This document shows, one piece after another, positions 13,940-22,118 of a DNA stretch of 37,228 nt (the stretch's first letter is position 1; every line of letters begins with the position of its first letter). Source of the DNA: Candidatus Melainabacteria bacterium (GTDB lineage: Bacteria > Cyanobacteriota > Vampirovibrionia > Obscuribacterales > Obscuribacteraceae); assembly GCA_003153555.1 (NCBI GenBank), contig PLZS01000184.1, forward strand, positions 1-37,228, in the 5' to 3' direction. The notes below the pieces were generated by a model that saw nothing but the letters and a program-made list of their open reading frames with translations, searched no databases and was not told where the DNA came from. Made by a program: the position numbers and the translations under genes.

Positions 13940-15922
13940 TCAGGAGAATACCGGCTGCCCAACGCGATCGGTGCGCAATCCCTGTGCTTTGCGGATCTTC
14001 TTTTTGTCAAACATCAGTTCATCGCCGCGCTGTTTAAATTCATCGACCGATTCGCCATTCTTCCATTGCACAACACCTGTGCTTGCGCCTACTACAACTT
14101 CGCCCGGGACAGGCGCTTCATGAGCATTAAGCTGTCTTACGCCGTTTGGATTCAGGTTTGGACGATATACTTGTGGAATCTCATTGCGTAAAACAGAGAT
14201 ATCCGCAGGCACATGAAAGCGCTCAGGAACGCGGAAAGGCTTGATGCCGACCTTATCCATCTGAATGCCTGGAGTGGACTCCAGAATGCGACTGAGGGCT
14301 TCCTTAGCAATCATTTGGTCTCTAAAGACATCTTCGATTTGTTGTGGTTTTGCATACCCTTTTTCAACCAGCATTTGTCCGATCAGCGGCTTTTGATCTT
14401 TGGGAAATTCTGCCTGGAGCTTCAGAACCTCTTGGATTTGTGCTTCCGTGGCGTATCCTTTCACTTTCAAAAGCTGACCAATTTGCGGCAAGAAACTGAA
14501 ACTTGCCTTAGTCGCAAAAGCTGCGATATCAGCGTCGTTGTATACCTGCAACGTTCTGCCGTTCAAATCCTCAGTTGGGGAAAGTCCAGTGCGTTCCTGC
14601 AAACGCTTAACCTCGGCCTTGATCGTCTCGGGTGCGATATTCTCACCTGTTAAGGGCATACGAGCGGAAACTAGCTGTTCTGCAAGATCGACCAAGTTTT
14701 GGCCGGCGCCAGTCACAGTCGATTGCGGAATATCTTGCAACTGCGCAATCCGGGCAGGATAATTGTGCCTCAGCTGCTCGGGAGTAGGAGCTTCTTTACC
14801 GACTGCTAGCCGCATATGTTTCTCAAATCCTGAAGCCAGCGAATCTGCATGCACCAAAGCTGTATTCGGCATGACCACCATGAATTCGTCACCGCCTTCG
14901 CGGATAGGAACATCAGTAGCACGCTGATAGTAGCTTTTCATCACTTCGGTTACTTCTTTTAAAACCTGATCGCCATGATTGTGGCCGAATCGATCATTTA
15001 CGCTTTTGAACCCGTCCAAGTCCATATATGTCATGGACAGCGGCTCGCCGGAACGTTCACTGCGAGCAATTTCCGTCTGCAAAACATCACTGCCACCAGA
15101 CTTGTTTTTCAATCCTGTTAATCCATCAATTTGTGCCTTTGCTGCAGCTGTTTTGTAAAAATCTTTCGGATGAATTTCTATGGGTCCGATAGAAAAAATC
15201 GGTTCACCATGCGAAATTCGCTCATTAATCCTGGTACTGATTGCAGTTTTTCCAGCGTTGGCACCATAATCCAGAGCGCCAAACATGGCTCCAAAGGTCG
15301 CGTACGACGCAACATCACCTTTGATTTCGTTGTAAGTTGGCGTCTTGCCGTTCAACTCTGCCCCCAGTAGTGAATGCGTAAAGCCGCCTGCTGCACCGGA
15401 CAGTCCATTCACTCCAACAGCCCCTATCAAAGCAGGAGCTTCCTTCAAATAAGTGATGCGACGCAATCCCAGACCAGCACCATCCATGGTGGCGAATGTG
15501 CCAAAACCAAGAGCGGCGCTTTTCAATTTACCAGCCGCGAAATCCTTATCGTTAACGGGCATCGCCAATTCAAAAAGAGCACCAGTTGTGCCAGCTTCGA
15601 GAATGGGAACGGATGCGGCTCGTCCGATTACAGAACTACGCAGCCCACCAACACCTTTGGACAGCACGAAGAAATCCGCAACACTACCGGCGATATTTCC
15701 CGTCGAGGTCCACATGTTGTCATGGGTCGGCGCGCTGAACAAGTCTGGCGCCGTAGTGTTCAAAGGGGTCAAATGTCTGACGATCTGAGCAACGCCGTTC
15801 AGCGGCTGTTGAATGGATGAGTACGCCGCTGCTTGCAGCATATCGGAGACGCCGGAAACCACGCCCCCATTATCATCAGAGCGATGCGCGTCACTTGCGA
15901 TTGATTTTGGACCGTCAGCCAT
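13940..15922 (-). CDS. Diguanylate cyclase (GGDEF) with MshEN-like repeats
   Basis: 660 aa. Residues about 60-230 are Gly/Ala-rich with short hydrophobic stretches (SVADFFVLSKGVGGL; GAVGVNGLSGAAGGF) that may dip into a membrane. The GGDEF domain (about 265-385) is complete: DGLTGLKNKSG, YMDLDGFKSVND, FGHNHGDQVL and the catalytic loop REGGDEF, with GGDEF at 343-347, so c-di-GMP synthesis is likely. No RxxD inhibitory site sits five residues before the motif. Residues 480-503 and 513-536 form two 24-residue repeats (QIGQLLKVKGYATEAQIQEV; LIGQMLVEKGYAKPQQIEDV) that match the MshEN/type II secretion ATPase N-terminal motif, a known c-di-GMP-binding fold, though the Arg of R-L-G is replaced. The C-terminal 100 residues are unassigned. 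A perfect hairpin covers the ribosome site. Confidence 0.88.
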   Translation of the reverse strand: MADGPKSIASDAHRSDDNGGVVSGVSDMLQAAAYSSIQQPLNGVAQIVRHLTPLNTTAPDLFSAPTHDNMWTSTGNIAGSVADFFVLSKGVGGLRSSVIGRAASVPILEAGTTGALFELAMPVNDKDFAAGKLKSAALGFGTFATMDGAGLGLRRITYLKEAPALIGAVGVNGLSGAAGGFTHSLLGAELNGKTPTYNEIKGDVASYATFGAMFGALDYGANAGKTAISTRINERISHGEPIFSIGPIEIHPKDFYKTAAAKAQIDGLTGLKNKSGGSDVLQTEIARSERSGEPLSMTYMDLDGFKSVNDRFGHNHGDQVLKEVTEVMKSYYQRATDVPIREGGDEFMVVMPNTALVHADSLASGFEKHMRLAVGKEAPTPEQLRHNYPARIAQLQDIPQSTVTGAGQNLVDLAEQLVSARMPLTGENIAPETIKAEVKRLQERTGLSPTEDLNGRTLQVYNDADIAAFATKASFSFLPQIGQLLKVKGYATEAQIQEVLKLQAEFPKDQKPLIGQMLVEKGYAKPQQIEDVFRDQMIAKEALSRILESTPGIQMDKVGIKPFRVPERFHVPADISVLRNEIPQVYRPNLNPNGVRQLNAHEAPVPGEVVVGASTGVVQWKNGESVDEFKQRGDELMFDKKKIRKAQGLRTDRVGQPVFS

Positions 15923-15923
15923 A

Positions 15924-15946
15924 TCACGGAGCCTCTCCCTCCGTGA
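15924..15946 (-). promoter_or_regulatory. Hairpin enclosing the ribosome-binding site of the GGDEF gene
   Basis: Perfect 8-bp arms TCACGGAG/CTCCGTGA around a 7-base loop that reads GGAGAGG on the mRNA strand, ending 1 nt before the ATG. The Shine-Dalgarno sequence is in the loop and the stem abuts the start codon. A TATATA -10-like box at about 15950-15956 would start the transcript at or next to the hairpin. Confidence 0.65.
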
Positions 15947-16014
15947 CTGTATATATACCCACTAGGCGCGAGGAAAACACTGTGGAATTACGCACAGACG
16001 CACCACGAGGGATG

Positions 16015-17016
16015 TCAAACCAATACCGTCTCATTGCCTTCCAGTGATTTGTAAGCAGCGAAAGCCAATGAGGCTGCTGCGGCGCCGTCCTGAAAGGAAG
16101 CGGTCGGTTCAAGACCAGCTTCAACATGCCTACAAAACCCACTAATCATCTTCAAGTTCAGGTCTTCAGTCATGCTGTGCCATGAGAACTTTGACCCTGA
16201 AACGAGGTCCAAGTGAGGATTGCAACAATCAATTTTCAGAACGCCCTTTTCGCAAACAAGTTCAACCTTCACGTCGCCCCAGATTGGCCACCCTTCCATG
16301 CGGGACCAGCTGCAGTCAATTGATACGGGAGCGTGCGAATTTTTCATCCTCGCGTAGAGAAGCGCATTGTCTTCAACGTCAACTCCGGCATGTAAATTGA
16401 TGCCCTTAAAGGCTCTCACGGACTCGAACTCATCGGCTGTGAAAAACCTGACCAAATCAGCAACATGCACTGTGTGATCTATCACGGCGCCACCACCGGA
16501 CAAGTTTTTATCGGCAAACCAACCGCCTGGGAACGTTCCATGATTGGTGGCAGAGATAGCCTTAATCGCTCCAAGAGTGCCTGAATCCAACGTTCTCTTC
16601 GCTTCGGCCACGGTTGCATCGTAGCGCATCGGGAAAGCAGTTTGAAAAAAGATCCTTTTCTCTGATCGCTTCAAAGCATTTTGCATTTCGTTAATTGCTT
16701 CATTCGAAACAGTAATTGGCTTTTCACAAATGATATGCTTTCCGGCTCGCACCGCCGCTATCACTTGCTCCAAATGTTTAGAATTTTCAGACGCGATTAT
16801 CACAGCGTCAACGACATCACCGGCCAGCATATCTTCGTAGTTAGCAAAAAAATTGGCGACACCAAAGTCAACGCATTTGGATTTGCCTCTGGACTGATTA
16901 TCATCCGAAACGGCTACTAAGCTGGCGTTGCCGGTAGTTTCGTTTATGACATTTACGGCTCGTGCATAGTCGTTTGCATGCATGTGAGCAAAGCTAATTA
17001 TTCCGAATCGAATCAT
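16015..17016 (-). CDS. Gfo/Idh/MocA-family oxidoreductase
   Basis: NAD(P)-dependent sugar or cyclitol dehydrogenase; exact substrate unknown. 333 aa from the ATG at 17016, where TGAGG lies about 9 nt upstream; the longer frame runs back into the preceding gene. The Rossmann domain (1-120) opens IRFGIISFAHMHAND rather than the usual G-x-G-x-x-G, a variant seen in part of the family. ICEKPITVS carries the conserved Glu-Lys-Pro, with Lys as a catalytic residue. The C-terminal alpha/beta domain has GGWFADKNLSGGGAVIDHTVH, where the Gly-Gly-Gly and Asp/His pair are typical of the active site. Second gene of an operon, 16 bp after the related oxidoreductase. Confidence 0.88.
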   Translation of the reverse strand: MIRFGIISFAHMHANDYARAVNVINETTGNASLVAVSDDNQSRGKSKCVDFGVANFFANYEDMLAGDVVDAVIIASENSKHLEQVIAAVRAGKHIICEKPITVSNEAINEMQNALKRSEKRIFFQTAFPMRYDATVAEAKRTLDSGTLGAIKAISATNHGTFPGGWFADKNLSGGGAVIDHTVHVADLVRFFTADEFESVRAFKGINLHAGVDVEDNALLYARMKNSHAPVSIDCSWSRMEGWPIWGDVKVELVCEKGVLKIDCCNPHLDLVSGSKFSWHSMTEDLNLKMISGFCRHVEAGLEPTASFQDGAAAASLAFAAYKSLEGNETVLV

Positions 17017-17032
17017 CGTCGTAGCCTCAGAA

Positions 17033-18094
17033 TCAAGAAACAGCAACCTTTGATGGACTGACAAGCGCCGCAAGAATGACTTCCTTGCCGGTTTTTATGG
17101 ATTCCTTAGCGGCGATCGCCAAGCGTAAAGAATACAAAGCTGAGCTGGCTGGAATTGGAGTTGGTGATTTGGTTTGCACTGCCCGCAAGAATGCATCTTG
17201 CTCAAAGTAGTAGCCGTTCAATTCGCTAACCGCTGTTGTTACTCGCTTCTGTCCATTTATGGTTAGTTGATAGGAAGCTCTAGAATCAGTATTGTCAGCG
17301 GCGATCATGCCCTGCGTTCCAGTTATTTCAATTGCAGTGCTGAATGGAAAATTCTCCGGCAGTGCCCAATTAGCTTCCAAATAAGCAATCGCACCACTTT
17401 CAAAATTAAAGTGGATTTGAGCGTAATCGACTACATCACCGCGCCCTGAAAGGTTTCCTCCTTGTGCATATACAGAAGCAACGGGGCCCAGTGCCCAGGA
17501 GAGGAAATCAATATCATGTAAACCCAGATCCACAATTACGCCACCGCTCAATTCATCCTCTTCATAGAACTGCGCTTTAGGCATTGGATTCGCACGGTAA
17601 GTGCGCGCAATCACCGGCTTGCCAATTCTGCCATCATCAATAATTTTCTTGATTTGCACATATTCTGGCCAGAAACGCAAAACTTGACCGATCATCAAAA
17701 TGAGATTCGGATGTGCGTCACTCTCGGCGACCATCAACTGAGCATCTTCAATAGTACTGCTGATCGGCTTTTCACAGAACACATGCTTACCGGCTTTAAT
17801 TGCTTCAATTGCGATGCTTGTGTGAGACGGCGTTGGTGATGCAATGAAAACCGCATCGATACTCGGATCCTCAATAATCGAATGATGACCTATAGTCTTG
17901 CGCACATCCAGATTTGGAAAAGTCGACGAAAATTCAGATAACTTGTCGTCGCTCACATCACTCACTGCGACCAATTGTGCGCGTGGATTTTTCATCAACG
18001 ATGGCAAGTGCAACACGGTACCGGCAAAACCAAGTCCAATCAGACCAACCTTTACCGGTGCAAAACTACCACTAACTTGACCGGGCAAATCCAT
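17033..18094 (-). CDS. Gfo/Idh/MocA-family oxidoreductase
   Basis: 353 aa; start fixed by TGGAGG 6 nt before ATG. Rossmann motif VGLIGLGFAGTVLHLPSL, Asp of VAVSDVS for the adenosine ribose, and FCEKPISST with the conserved Lys. The active-site segment is LSGGVIVDLGLHDIDFLSW, with the D-x-x-x-H-x-x-D pattern common to these dehydrogenases. Together with the following paralogue it could catalyse successive oxidation or reduction of a sugar derivative, as in inositol or nucleotide-sugar pathways, but nothing nearby fixes the substrate. Likely transcribed from a promoter in the repeat at 18108-18152, whose minus strand has an extended -10 (TGCTAATCT) and places the transcript start just upstream of the ribosome site. 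Confidence 0.9.
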   Translation of the reverse strand: MDLPGQVSGSFAPVKVGLIGLGFAGTVLHLPSLMKNPRAQLVAVSDVSDDKLSEFSSTFPNLDVRKTIGHHSIIEDPSIDAVFIASPTPSHTSIAIEAIKAGKHVFCEKPISSTIEDAQLMVAESDAHPNLILMIGQVLRFWPEYVQIKKIIDDGRIGKPVIARTYRANPMPKAQFYEEDELSGGVIVDLGLHDIDFLSWALGPVASVYAQGGNLSGRGDVVDYAQIHFNFESGAIAYLEANWALPENFPFSTAIEITGTQGMIAADNTDSRASYQLTINGQKRVTTAVSELNGYYFEQDAFLRAVQTKSPTPIPASSALYSLRLAIAAKESIKTGKEVILAALVSPSKVAVS

Positions 18095-18107
18095 GCAACC
18101 TCCATTG

Positions 18108-18152
18108 GAGCGCAGCTAGATTAGCACGCAGTCCCAAGAGTTACATGAAGCG
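18108..18152 (-). repeat. Dispersed repeat, copy 1 (possible promoter)
   Basis: About 80% identical over 45 bp to 18925-18970; shared blocks include AGCGCAG, TAGCACG and AGAGTT. It lies directly upstream of the first Gfo/Idh gene. The minus strand reads TGCTAATCT, an extended -10-like sequence. Confidence 0.5.
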
Positions 18153-18333
18153 GGCGATGACAGCCCGCACGGCGATTGTCAGAGTAACTTAGCGTTACCG
18201 CTCTTCGAATTCCTTTTACTTCGCACATTGGTTTTGAGATAAACTTAGCCAACGAAAAGCCCTTCTGCGACCCCAATTAACTAAGGTCCTAAGTACGCAA
18301 CTGCTTTCGTACAAACTAAATATCGGAGCACTA

Positions 18334-18606
18334 ATGAGAACCCATGCGATTAAGACACTAGTAGAAAAACTCTTTGCTGAACAATTCAACAAATGGGGTT
18401 ATTTTCTAGATGAGAATATGCACGGATTCTTTACGAAACGACGCTCCGAAGACTTACTCAACGGAATCTTTCTAAGATTCATCAGAAGGCATGAGAACTG
18501 GCAAATCGAATTTTACTTTGCGTCCCACTTTTTGCCCATCGAGCGAGAATTGGACGCCCTGAACGGCGGCGAATTGCGCACACAAGACTATCTCGATTTT
18601 CCATGA
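18334..18606 (+). CDS. Small hypothetical protein (90 aa)
   Basis: Unrecognised. TCGGAG lies 6 nt before the ATG, giving a credible start. The protein is rich in Phe, Arg and Glu (KLFAEQFNKWGYFLDENMHG; LRFIRRHENWQIEFYFASHF) and looks like a compact soluble alpha/beta protein. The end is abrupt (YLDFP), and the last 125 bp overlap a minus-strand ORF, so one of the two is probably truncated. No signal peptide. Confidence 0.5.
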   Translation: MRTHAIKTLVEKLFAEQFNKWGYFLDENMHGFFTKRRSEDLLNGIFLRFIRRHENWQIEFYFASHFLPIERELDALNGGELRTQDYLDFP

Positions 18607-18850
18607 ACTCCCAAAGCTTTTTGTCGGCCAAAAACATGCCTGATTCGTAAGCGCCTATTGCAACTTCACCCTCGGCTTGTTGTTGGGCATCCCAAAAACT
18701 CTCGCACATTCCCAGGCTACTCACGGACCTACAGCCGAGTGCTTCTAGCACCAGTTTCGCCTTCTCAAGTTGATGCTTCGGATTTGAAGCGAAGTAAGAA
18801 TTATTTGCCTGATGGTGATCGATAAAAACACCAGTCCCGCTTTCTCCCAT
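18482..18850 (-). CDS. Possible small hypothetical protein (122 aa)
   Basis: Unrecognised. Residues 1 to about 85 have balanced, protein-like composition (GVFIDHHQANNSYFASNP; LEKAKLVLEALG; ADKKLWEFMENRD). The last 37 residues are Arg/Ser/Ala-rich and overlap the plus-strand gene, so the true end may be lost to a frameshift. The ribosome site is weak (GAGG 11 nt before ATG). A copy of the dispersed repeat lies about 75 bp upstream. Either a decayed gene or a chance ORF. Confidence 0.3.
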   Translation of the reverse strand: MGESGTGVFIDHHQANNSYFASNPKHQLEKAKLVLEALGCRSVSSLGMCESFWDAQQQAEGEVAIGAYESGMFLADKKLWEFMENRDSLVCAIRRRSGRPILARWAKSGTQSKIRFASSHAF

Positions 18851-19267
18851 CTTGAGATGATCCTCGTATTGCTAAAAAATCGCCCAACGCAACCACTTTT
18901 TTGCACCGCGTACGGTGACCACCAAAGCGCAGTTAGAGTAGCACGGAGTCGAGAGAGTTTAATGAAAGCGCGTAATTGCAATCAATTATTGATCTGAAAA
19001 GCAAAAGTTGTTGAAGCAAAACGCCACTCATTTCACTCAGTCCAATCGCTTCCGGATAGACTTTATACCACTCGAAGAGTTCCTTGCGAAAGGATGCTCA
19101 CCAGATTTCAAAAGTCGTATTCAGTGAAGCCAGGCTAATATTTGTTGAAAAGTTTTTCCTGTCCGCCCGTATCGAGTGCGAAGGATTCACATAGCGATAT
19201 CATTAGCAGCAAGCAATACATTCGGCTGCAAGCCAAGGTTCAGGAATAAGTGCGGAGGATCAATCAG
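18851..19267. other. Intergenic region
   Basis: About 415 bp with no convincing gene. It holds repeat copy 2 and a small CACCG/CGGTG-type hairpin near 18905. I see no clear promoter for the PhzF-family gene. Confidence 0.4.
18925..18970 (-). repeat. Dispersed repeat, copy 2
   Basis: Related to 18108-18152 (about 36 of 45 positions). It lies upstream of the doubtful minus-strand ORF at 18482-18850, in the same orientation as copy 1 relative to its gene. The -10-like block is TGCTACTCT here. Confidence 0.5.
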
Positions 19268-20152
19268 GTGGAAACCACAAAACTGGAAGTACTAAAAATC
19301 GCGGCATTTTCCGATGGGTCAACCGGCGGCAATCCGGCCGGAGTAGTGATTACTGACGCCCTGCCAGAGTCCGTCGTGATGCAACAGGTAGCCGCTGAAG
19401 TTGGCTTTTCTGAGACTGTCTTTGCCGCACCAGCCGGTGACAGTTGGCAAGTGCGATACTTCTCTCCCGAATCGGAAGTGCCATTTTGCGGTCACGCCAC
19501 CATTGCTCTAGGAGCGGCACTGGCTTTGCGCTTCGGCGATGGCGTTTTTCCTCTCATCTTGAATCAAGCCGAAATTACAGTTGAAGGTCACGCCGGTGGT
19601 GATGCGAAAAACAAAGGCACCACACCTGCCACCACACCTGCCATCACTGCCGCACTACAATCTCCGCCTACCCACAGCAAGGCCGCACCAGCAGAACTAG
19701 TCAAATCAGCTCTAGCGCTTTTCGGCTACAGCGAGAAAGATTTGGATAAGCGCATTCCACCAGCACTAATTCACGGTGGCGCCAATCATTTGGTTCTCAC
19801 TCTCAGTTCAAGGCAAGCGCTTGCCTCAATGAAATACGATTTGAATGAGGGGCGAACTCTTATGACAAAAGAAGGACTGGTAACAATCTTATTGGCCTAT
19901 TGCGAAACACCGCGCCTCTTCCACACTCGCAATCCGTTCGCCTCTGGCGGCGTCTACGAAGACCCAGCAACAGGAGCTTCAACAGCTGCTTTCGCCGGGT
20001 ATCTGCGCGATATTCACTGGCCACATGGTGGCTCTATTGATATCATTCAGGGCGAAGATATGAAGATGCGCTCACACCTCCACGCTGATATTCAAGACAC
20101 TCCAGGTAGTTCCATTCGCATTTCTGGTACAGCGAGAATTATGGAAGAGTAA
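19268..20152 (+). CDS. PhzF-family protein (isomerase/epimerase-like)
   Basis: 294 aa. I place the start at GTG 19268 because GGAGG lies 9 nt upstream; the GTG six codons earlier would contain that site. PhzF proteins have two diaminopimelate-epimerase-like domains. N-terminal marks: FSDGSTGGNPAGVV and the catalytic-Glu motif FSPESEVPFCGHATIALG. C-terminal marks: RNPFASGGVYEDPATGAS and the end SIRISGTARIM. Residues about 115-150 are a Thr/Pro/Ala-rich insertion (GTTPATTPAITAALQSPP) between the domains, longer than I expect for the family. Most PhzF homologues outside phenazine clusters have unknown substrates, and no phenazine genes are present. Probably cytoplasmic and monocistronic. Confidence 0.88.
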   Translation: METTKLEVLKIAAFSDGSTGGNPAGVVITDALPESVVMQQVAAEVGFSETVFAAPAGDSWQVRYFSPESEVPFCGHATIALGAALALRFGDGVFPLILNQAEITVEGHAGGDAKNKGTTPATTPAITAALQSPPTHSKAAPAELVKSALALFGYSEKDLDKRIPPALIHGGANHLVLTLSSRQALASMKYDLNEGRTLMTKEGLVTILLAYCETPRLFHTRNPFASGGVYEDPATGASTAAFAGYLRDIHWPHGGSIDIIQGEDMKMRSHLHADIQDTPGSSIRISGTARIMEE

Positions 20153-20217
20153 TCGGAACCTGAGCGATCGCCTATAAATCTCACCCCATAAACGGAGTGT
20201 TTCAGTCGAATAAAAGG

Positions 20218-20245
20218 TATTCAAACCCCTAGAGGGTGTTATAAT
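20218..20245 (+). promoter_or_regulatory. Promoter of the XRE regulator, with possible operator
   Basis: A perfect TATAAT at 20240-20245 has a weak -35-like TATTCA 16 bp upstream. Between them lies ACCCCTAGAGGGT with ACCC/GGGT arms, a possible autoregulatory operator. Confidence 0.5.
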
Positions 20246-20267
20246 TAACATCCATGGAGTTAAGCTT

Positions 20268-20696
20268 GTGCGTAAATACATCCGAACGAATCTTTCATAT
20301 CTTCGATTTAGCCAGGGACGCCTCAGTCAAAAAGCGGTATCGGACGCAACCGGCATTGGACAAAAAACACTTAGCGCACTTGAAACGGGCGCCAGTAAAG
20401 GTATCGAATTCAACACGCTATTGAAGCTGTGCACGTTTTTCGATTGTAGCCCAAGCGAGTTTCTAATTATTGAGGAAGAGCAGCAAGAAATGCCGCCATC
20501 TGATCAATCACGCCAGAAAGCGAAGCTGCTGGTAGCACGCGGGTTACAGGCAGCTATGAAAGCACCAAGCGCTACACCAGAACAAATTTGGGCCGAGTTC
20601 GATGCCGTGAGGGCAAAAATGCAGCAAGCTGCCGAACGTGCGCTTTTCATTCGCATCCTGAACAGAGAGCAACAAGAAGGACCGCCCCCCGGATAA
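20268..20696 (+). CDS. XRE-family helix-turn-helix regulator
   Basis: 142 aa with a GTG start; TGGAG lies 8-9 nt upstream. Residues about 4-66 form an XRE/Cro-type domain: the recognition region reads LSQKAVSDATGIGQKTLSAL, followed by ETGASKGIEFNTLLKLCTFF and CSPSEFLII, typical of helices 3-5. Residues 75-142 form an Ala/Gln/Arg-rich helical extension (EFDAVRAKMQQAAERALFIR) ending in GPPPG, perhaps for oligomerisation. A sharp TATAAT promoter with an inverted repeat suggests it controls itself. It does not sit beside an obvious toxin gene. Confidence 0.85.
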   Translation: MRKYIRTNLSYLRFSQGRLSQKAVSDATGIGQKTLSALETGASKGIEFNTLLKLCTFFDCSPSEFLIIEEEQQEMPPSDQSRQKAKLLVARGLQAAMKAPSATPEQIWAEFDAVRAKMQQAAERALFIRILNREQQEGPPPG

Positions 20697-20809
20697 AGAT
20701 ATCTAAACTTGCGGTGCCACCATATTCGCACCAGCAAGAACAAACTTCGAGCAGTTGATTGGTTGATGAACAAAACACAAATCTTCTTTGCTACCGGTTG
20801 TCAGAACGT

Positions 20810-21925
20810 TTACGGGATTTTTGTGCCAGATAAACCTGCTACTACAAAATTGGTGGCGAGTGCTTGACGAAGACTAATGCCGATGGCGGGTGCTGGATCC
20901 GGTAGTGAATTGGTGAACTTGAAAAATCCATTGTTATCGAAGTGTCCGACCATATGCATGACGTAACCTCGACCGAACGGGAAGGTAACAGCCAGGACGC
21001 CCTGACCACCTGGATCCTCTTTCTCTAGCTGCCGGCTGCGAGCTAGAACTCGCACGCTTCCAGGCTTTAGGACACGCAGAAGATGAGAGGCTTCATCCAT
21101 CTTCCAATGTGCATGCGTGACTGCATTCGCAAACAAAACAGGTTCGGGATTAACAACGTAAGCGTCGTAAATTGGATCTTGATTCTTCTTGCGATCGTAT
21201 TCGATGTAACCCGGAAAAGCTTTCTCTACAAGGTTGTCTAGCGCCCAATCCGTCGTAAGCAGATAACCTCCGCGAGATACGTAATCCCTGATGCGTTGAT
21301 AGGATTCCTTCGGCACATTTCCGGCACAATCCACAACCAATACTTTGACACCATCGAGAGGCATGTCTTTGAGATCACCGCCTCCAACCCGTTGATAGGG
21401 TATACCGAGCGCACGCAGTGTGCGTCCCGCGTCATCCCAACGCCCTTTTACTTCAATCAGACTACCCGGCGCATTTGAAGAAACGGAGAGAATGAAGCCG
21501 GGATGAGCCTTATCGATCCAAGCACGAAATACTTCCGGAAGCACCGCCCTCGATACCGCTCCAGAAAGAACCGGCGGCGTTTGGATTAGCGATCCAACGT
21601 TCCCTTTCAGATATCCACTCTGGGTTGAGGCGTCCAACCGGCTGACTTGCCCGTTCAAAGGTGCTCTCTCAGGATTCGAATCAATACGAGAGACACCGCC
21701 ACTTAAAGGAGCGAATTCCTCTTTTGGCTTTACGGTAAATGTTGCCCGTTTAGTGAAAACAACGTTCTCATCATTGCCACCAGATACGGAGCTTTCCTGA
21801 CTGTGTGCGGCATGAAAATCCGGAGCAGGTTTCGGCGCTGTCTCACCTGGAAATGCCGGAGCCAATCCCAACACAAACATTGAGCAGGCGACCGTCCCAG
21901 CGATTAACAGAGTATGGCGCTTCAA
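20810..21925 (-). CDS. Secreted protein with four short repeats and a GATase1-like domain
   Basis: 371 aa from a TTG start with GAGG 7 nt upstream. The signal peptide is clear (KRH, then TLLIAGTVACSMFVLGLAPA). Residues about 72-128 carry four related repeats: LSGGVSRI, LNGQVSRL, LKGNVGSL, LSGAVSRA, spaced 15-20 residues. The C-terminal domain (about 130-365) has GVKVLVVDCAGNVPKESYQR, YVSRGGYLLTTDWAL, and RGYVMHMVGHFDNN near the end. This order (a strand ending in Asp-Cys, then a 'V..GG.L..TDWA' strand) recalls class I glutamine-amidotransferase-like/ThuA folds used as structural domains in Planctomycetes and relatives. The Cys of VVDCAG is not clearly a nucleophile elbow, so catalysis is unproven. 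Probably periplasmic. Confidence 0.75.
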   Translation of the reverse strand: MKRHTLLIAGTVACSMFVLGLAPAFPGETAPKPAPDFHAAHSQESSVSGGNDENVVFTKRATFTVKPKEEFAPLSGGVSRIDSNPERAPLNGQVSRLDASTQSGYLKGNVGSLIQTPPVLSGAVSRAVLPEVFRAWIDKAHPGFILSVSSNAPGSLIEVKGRWDDAGRTLRALGIPYQRVGGGDLKDMPLDGVKVLVVDCAGNVPKESYQRIRDYVSRGGYLLTTDWALDNLVEKAFPGYIEYDRKKNQDPIYDAYVVNPEPVLFANAVTHAHWKMDEASHLLRVLKPGSVRVLARSRQLEKEDPGGQGVLAVTFPFGRGYVMHMVGHFDNNGFFKFTNSLPDPAPAIGISLRQALATNFVVAGLSGTKIP

Positions 21926-22118
21926 AAAATGTCCTCACGTTACAATAACGGCCGACGCTCGTTTACAATCATTGTTCCCTTCGTTGCATTTGGAACCAAA
22001 TTCGGACCCTTTGTCGTCATAGTTCGTATCTGAGGGTGCTGGATAGCATACGCGCCTAAGCCCTTGGAAAACAGTTCCATCCAACTACTTATTAGTAGAA
22101 AGATGCTAGGAGGTTCAA

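Noticed and set aside
18280..18300. Resemblance to an I-CeuI-type homing site (TCCTAAG context)
   Set aside because: Only a short partial match and no rRNA gene is present.
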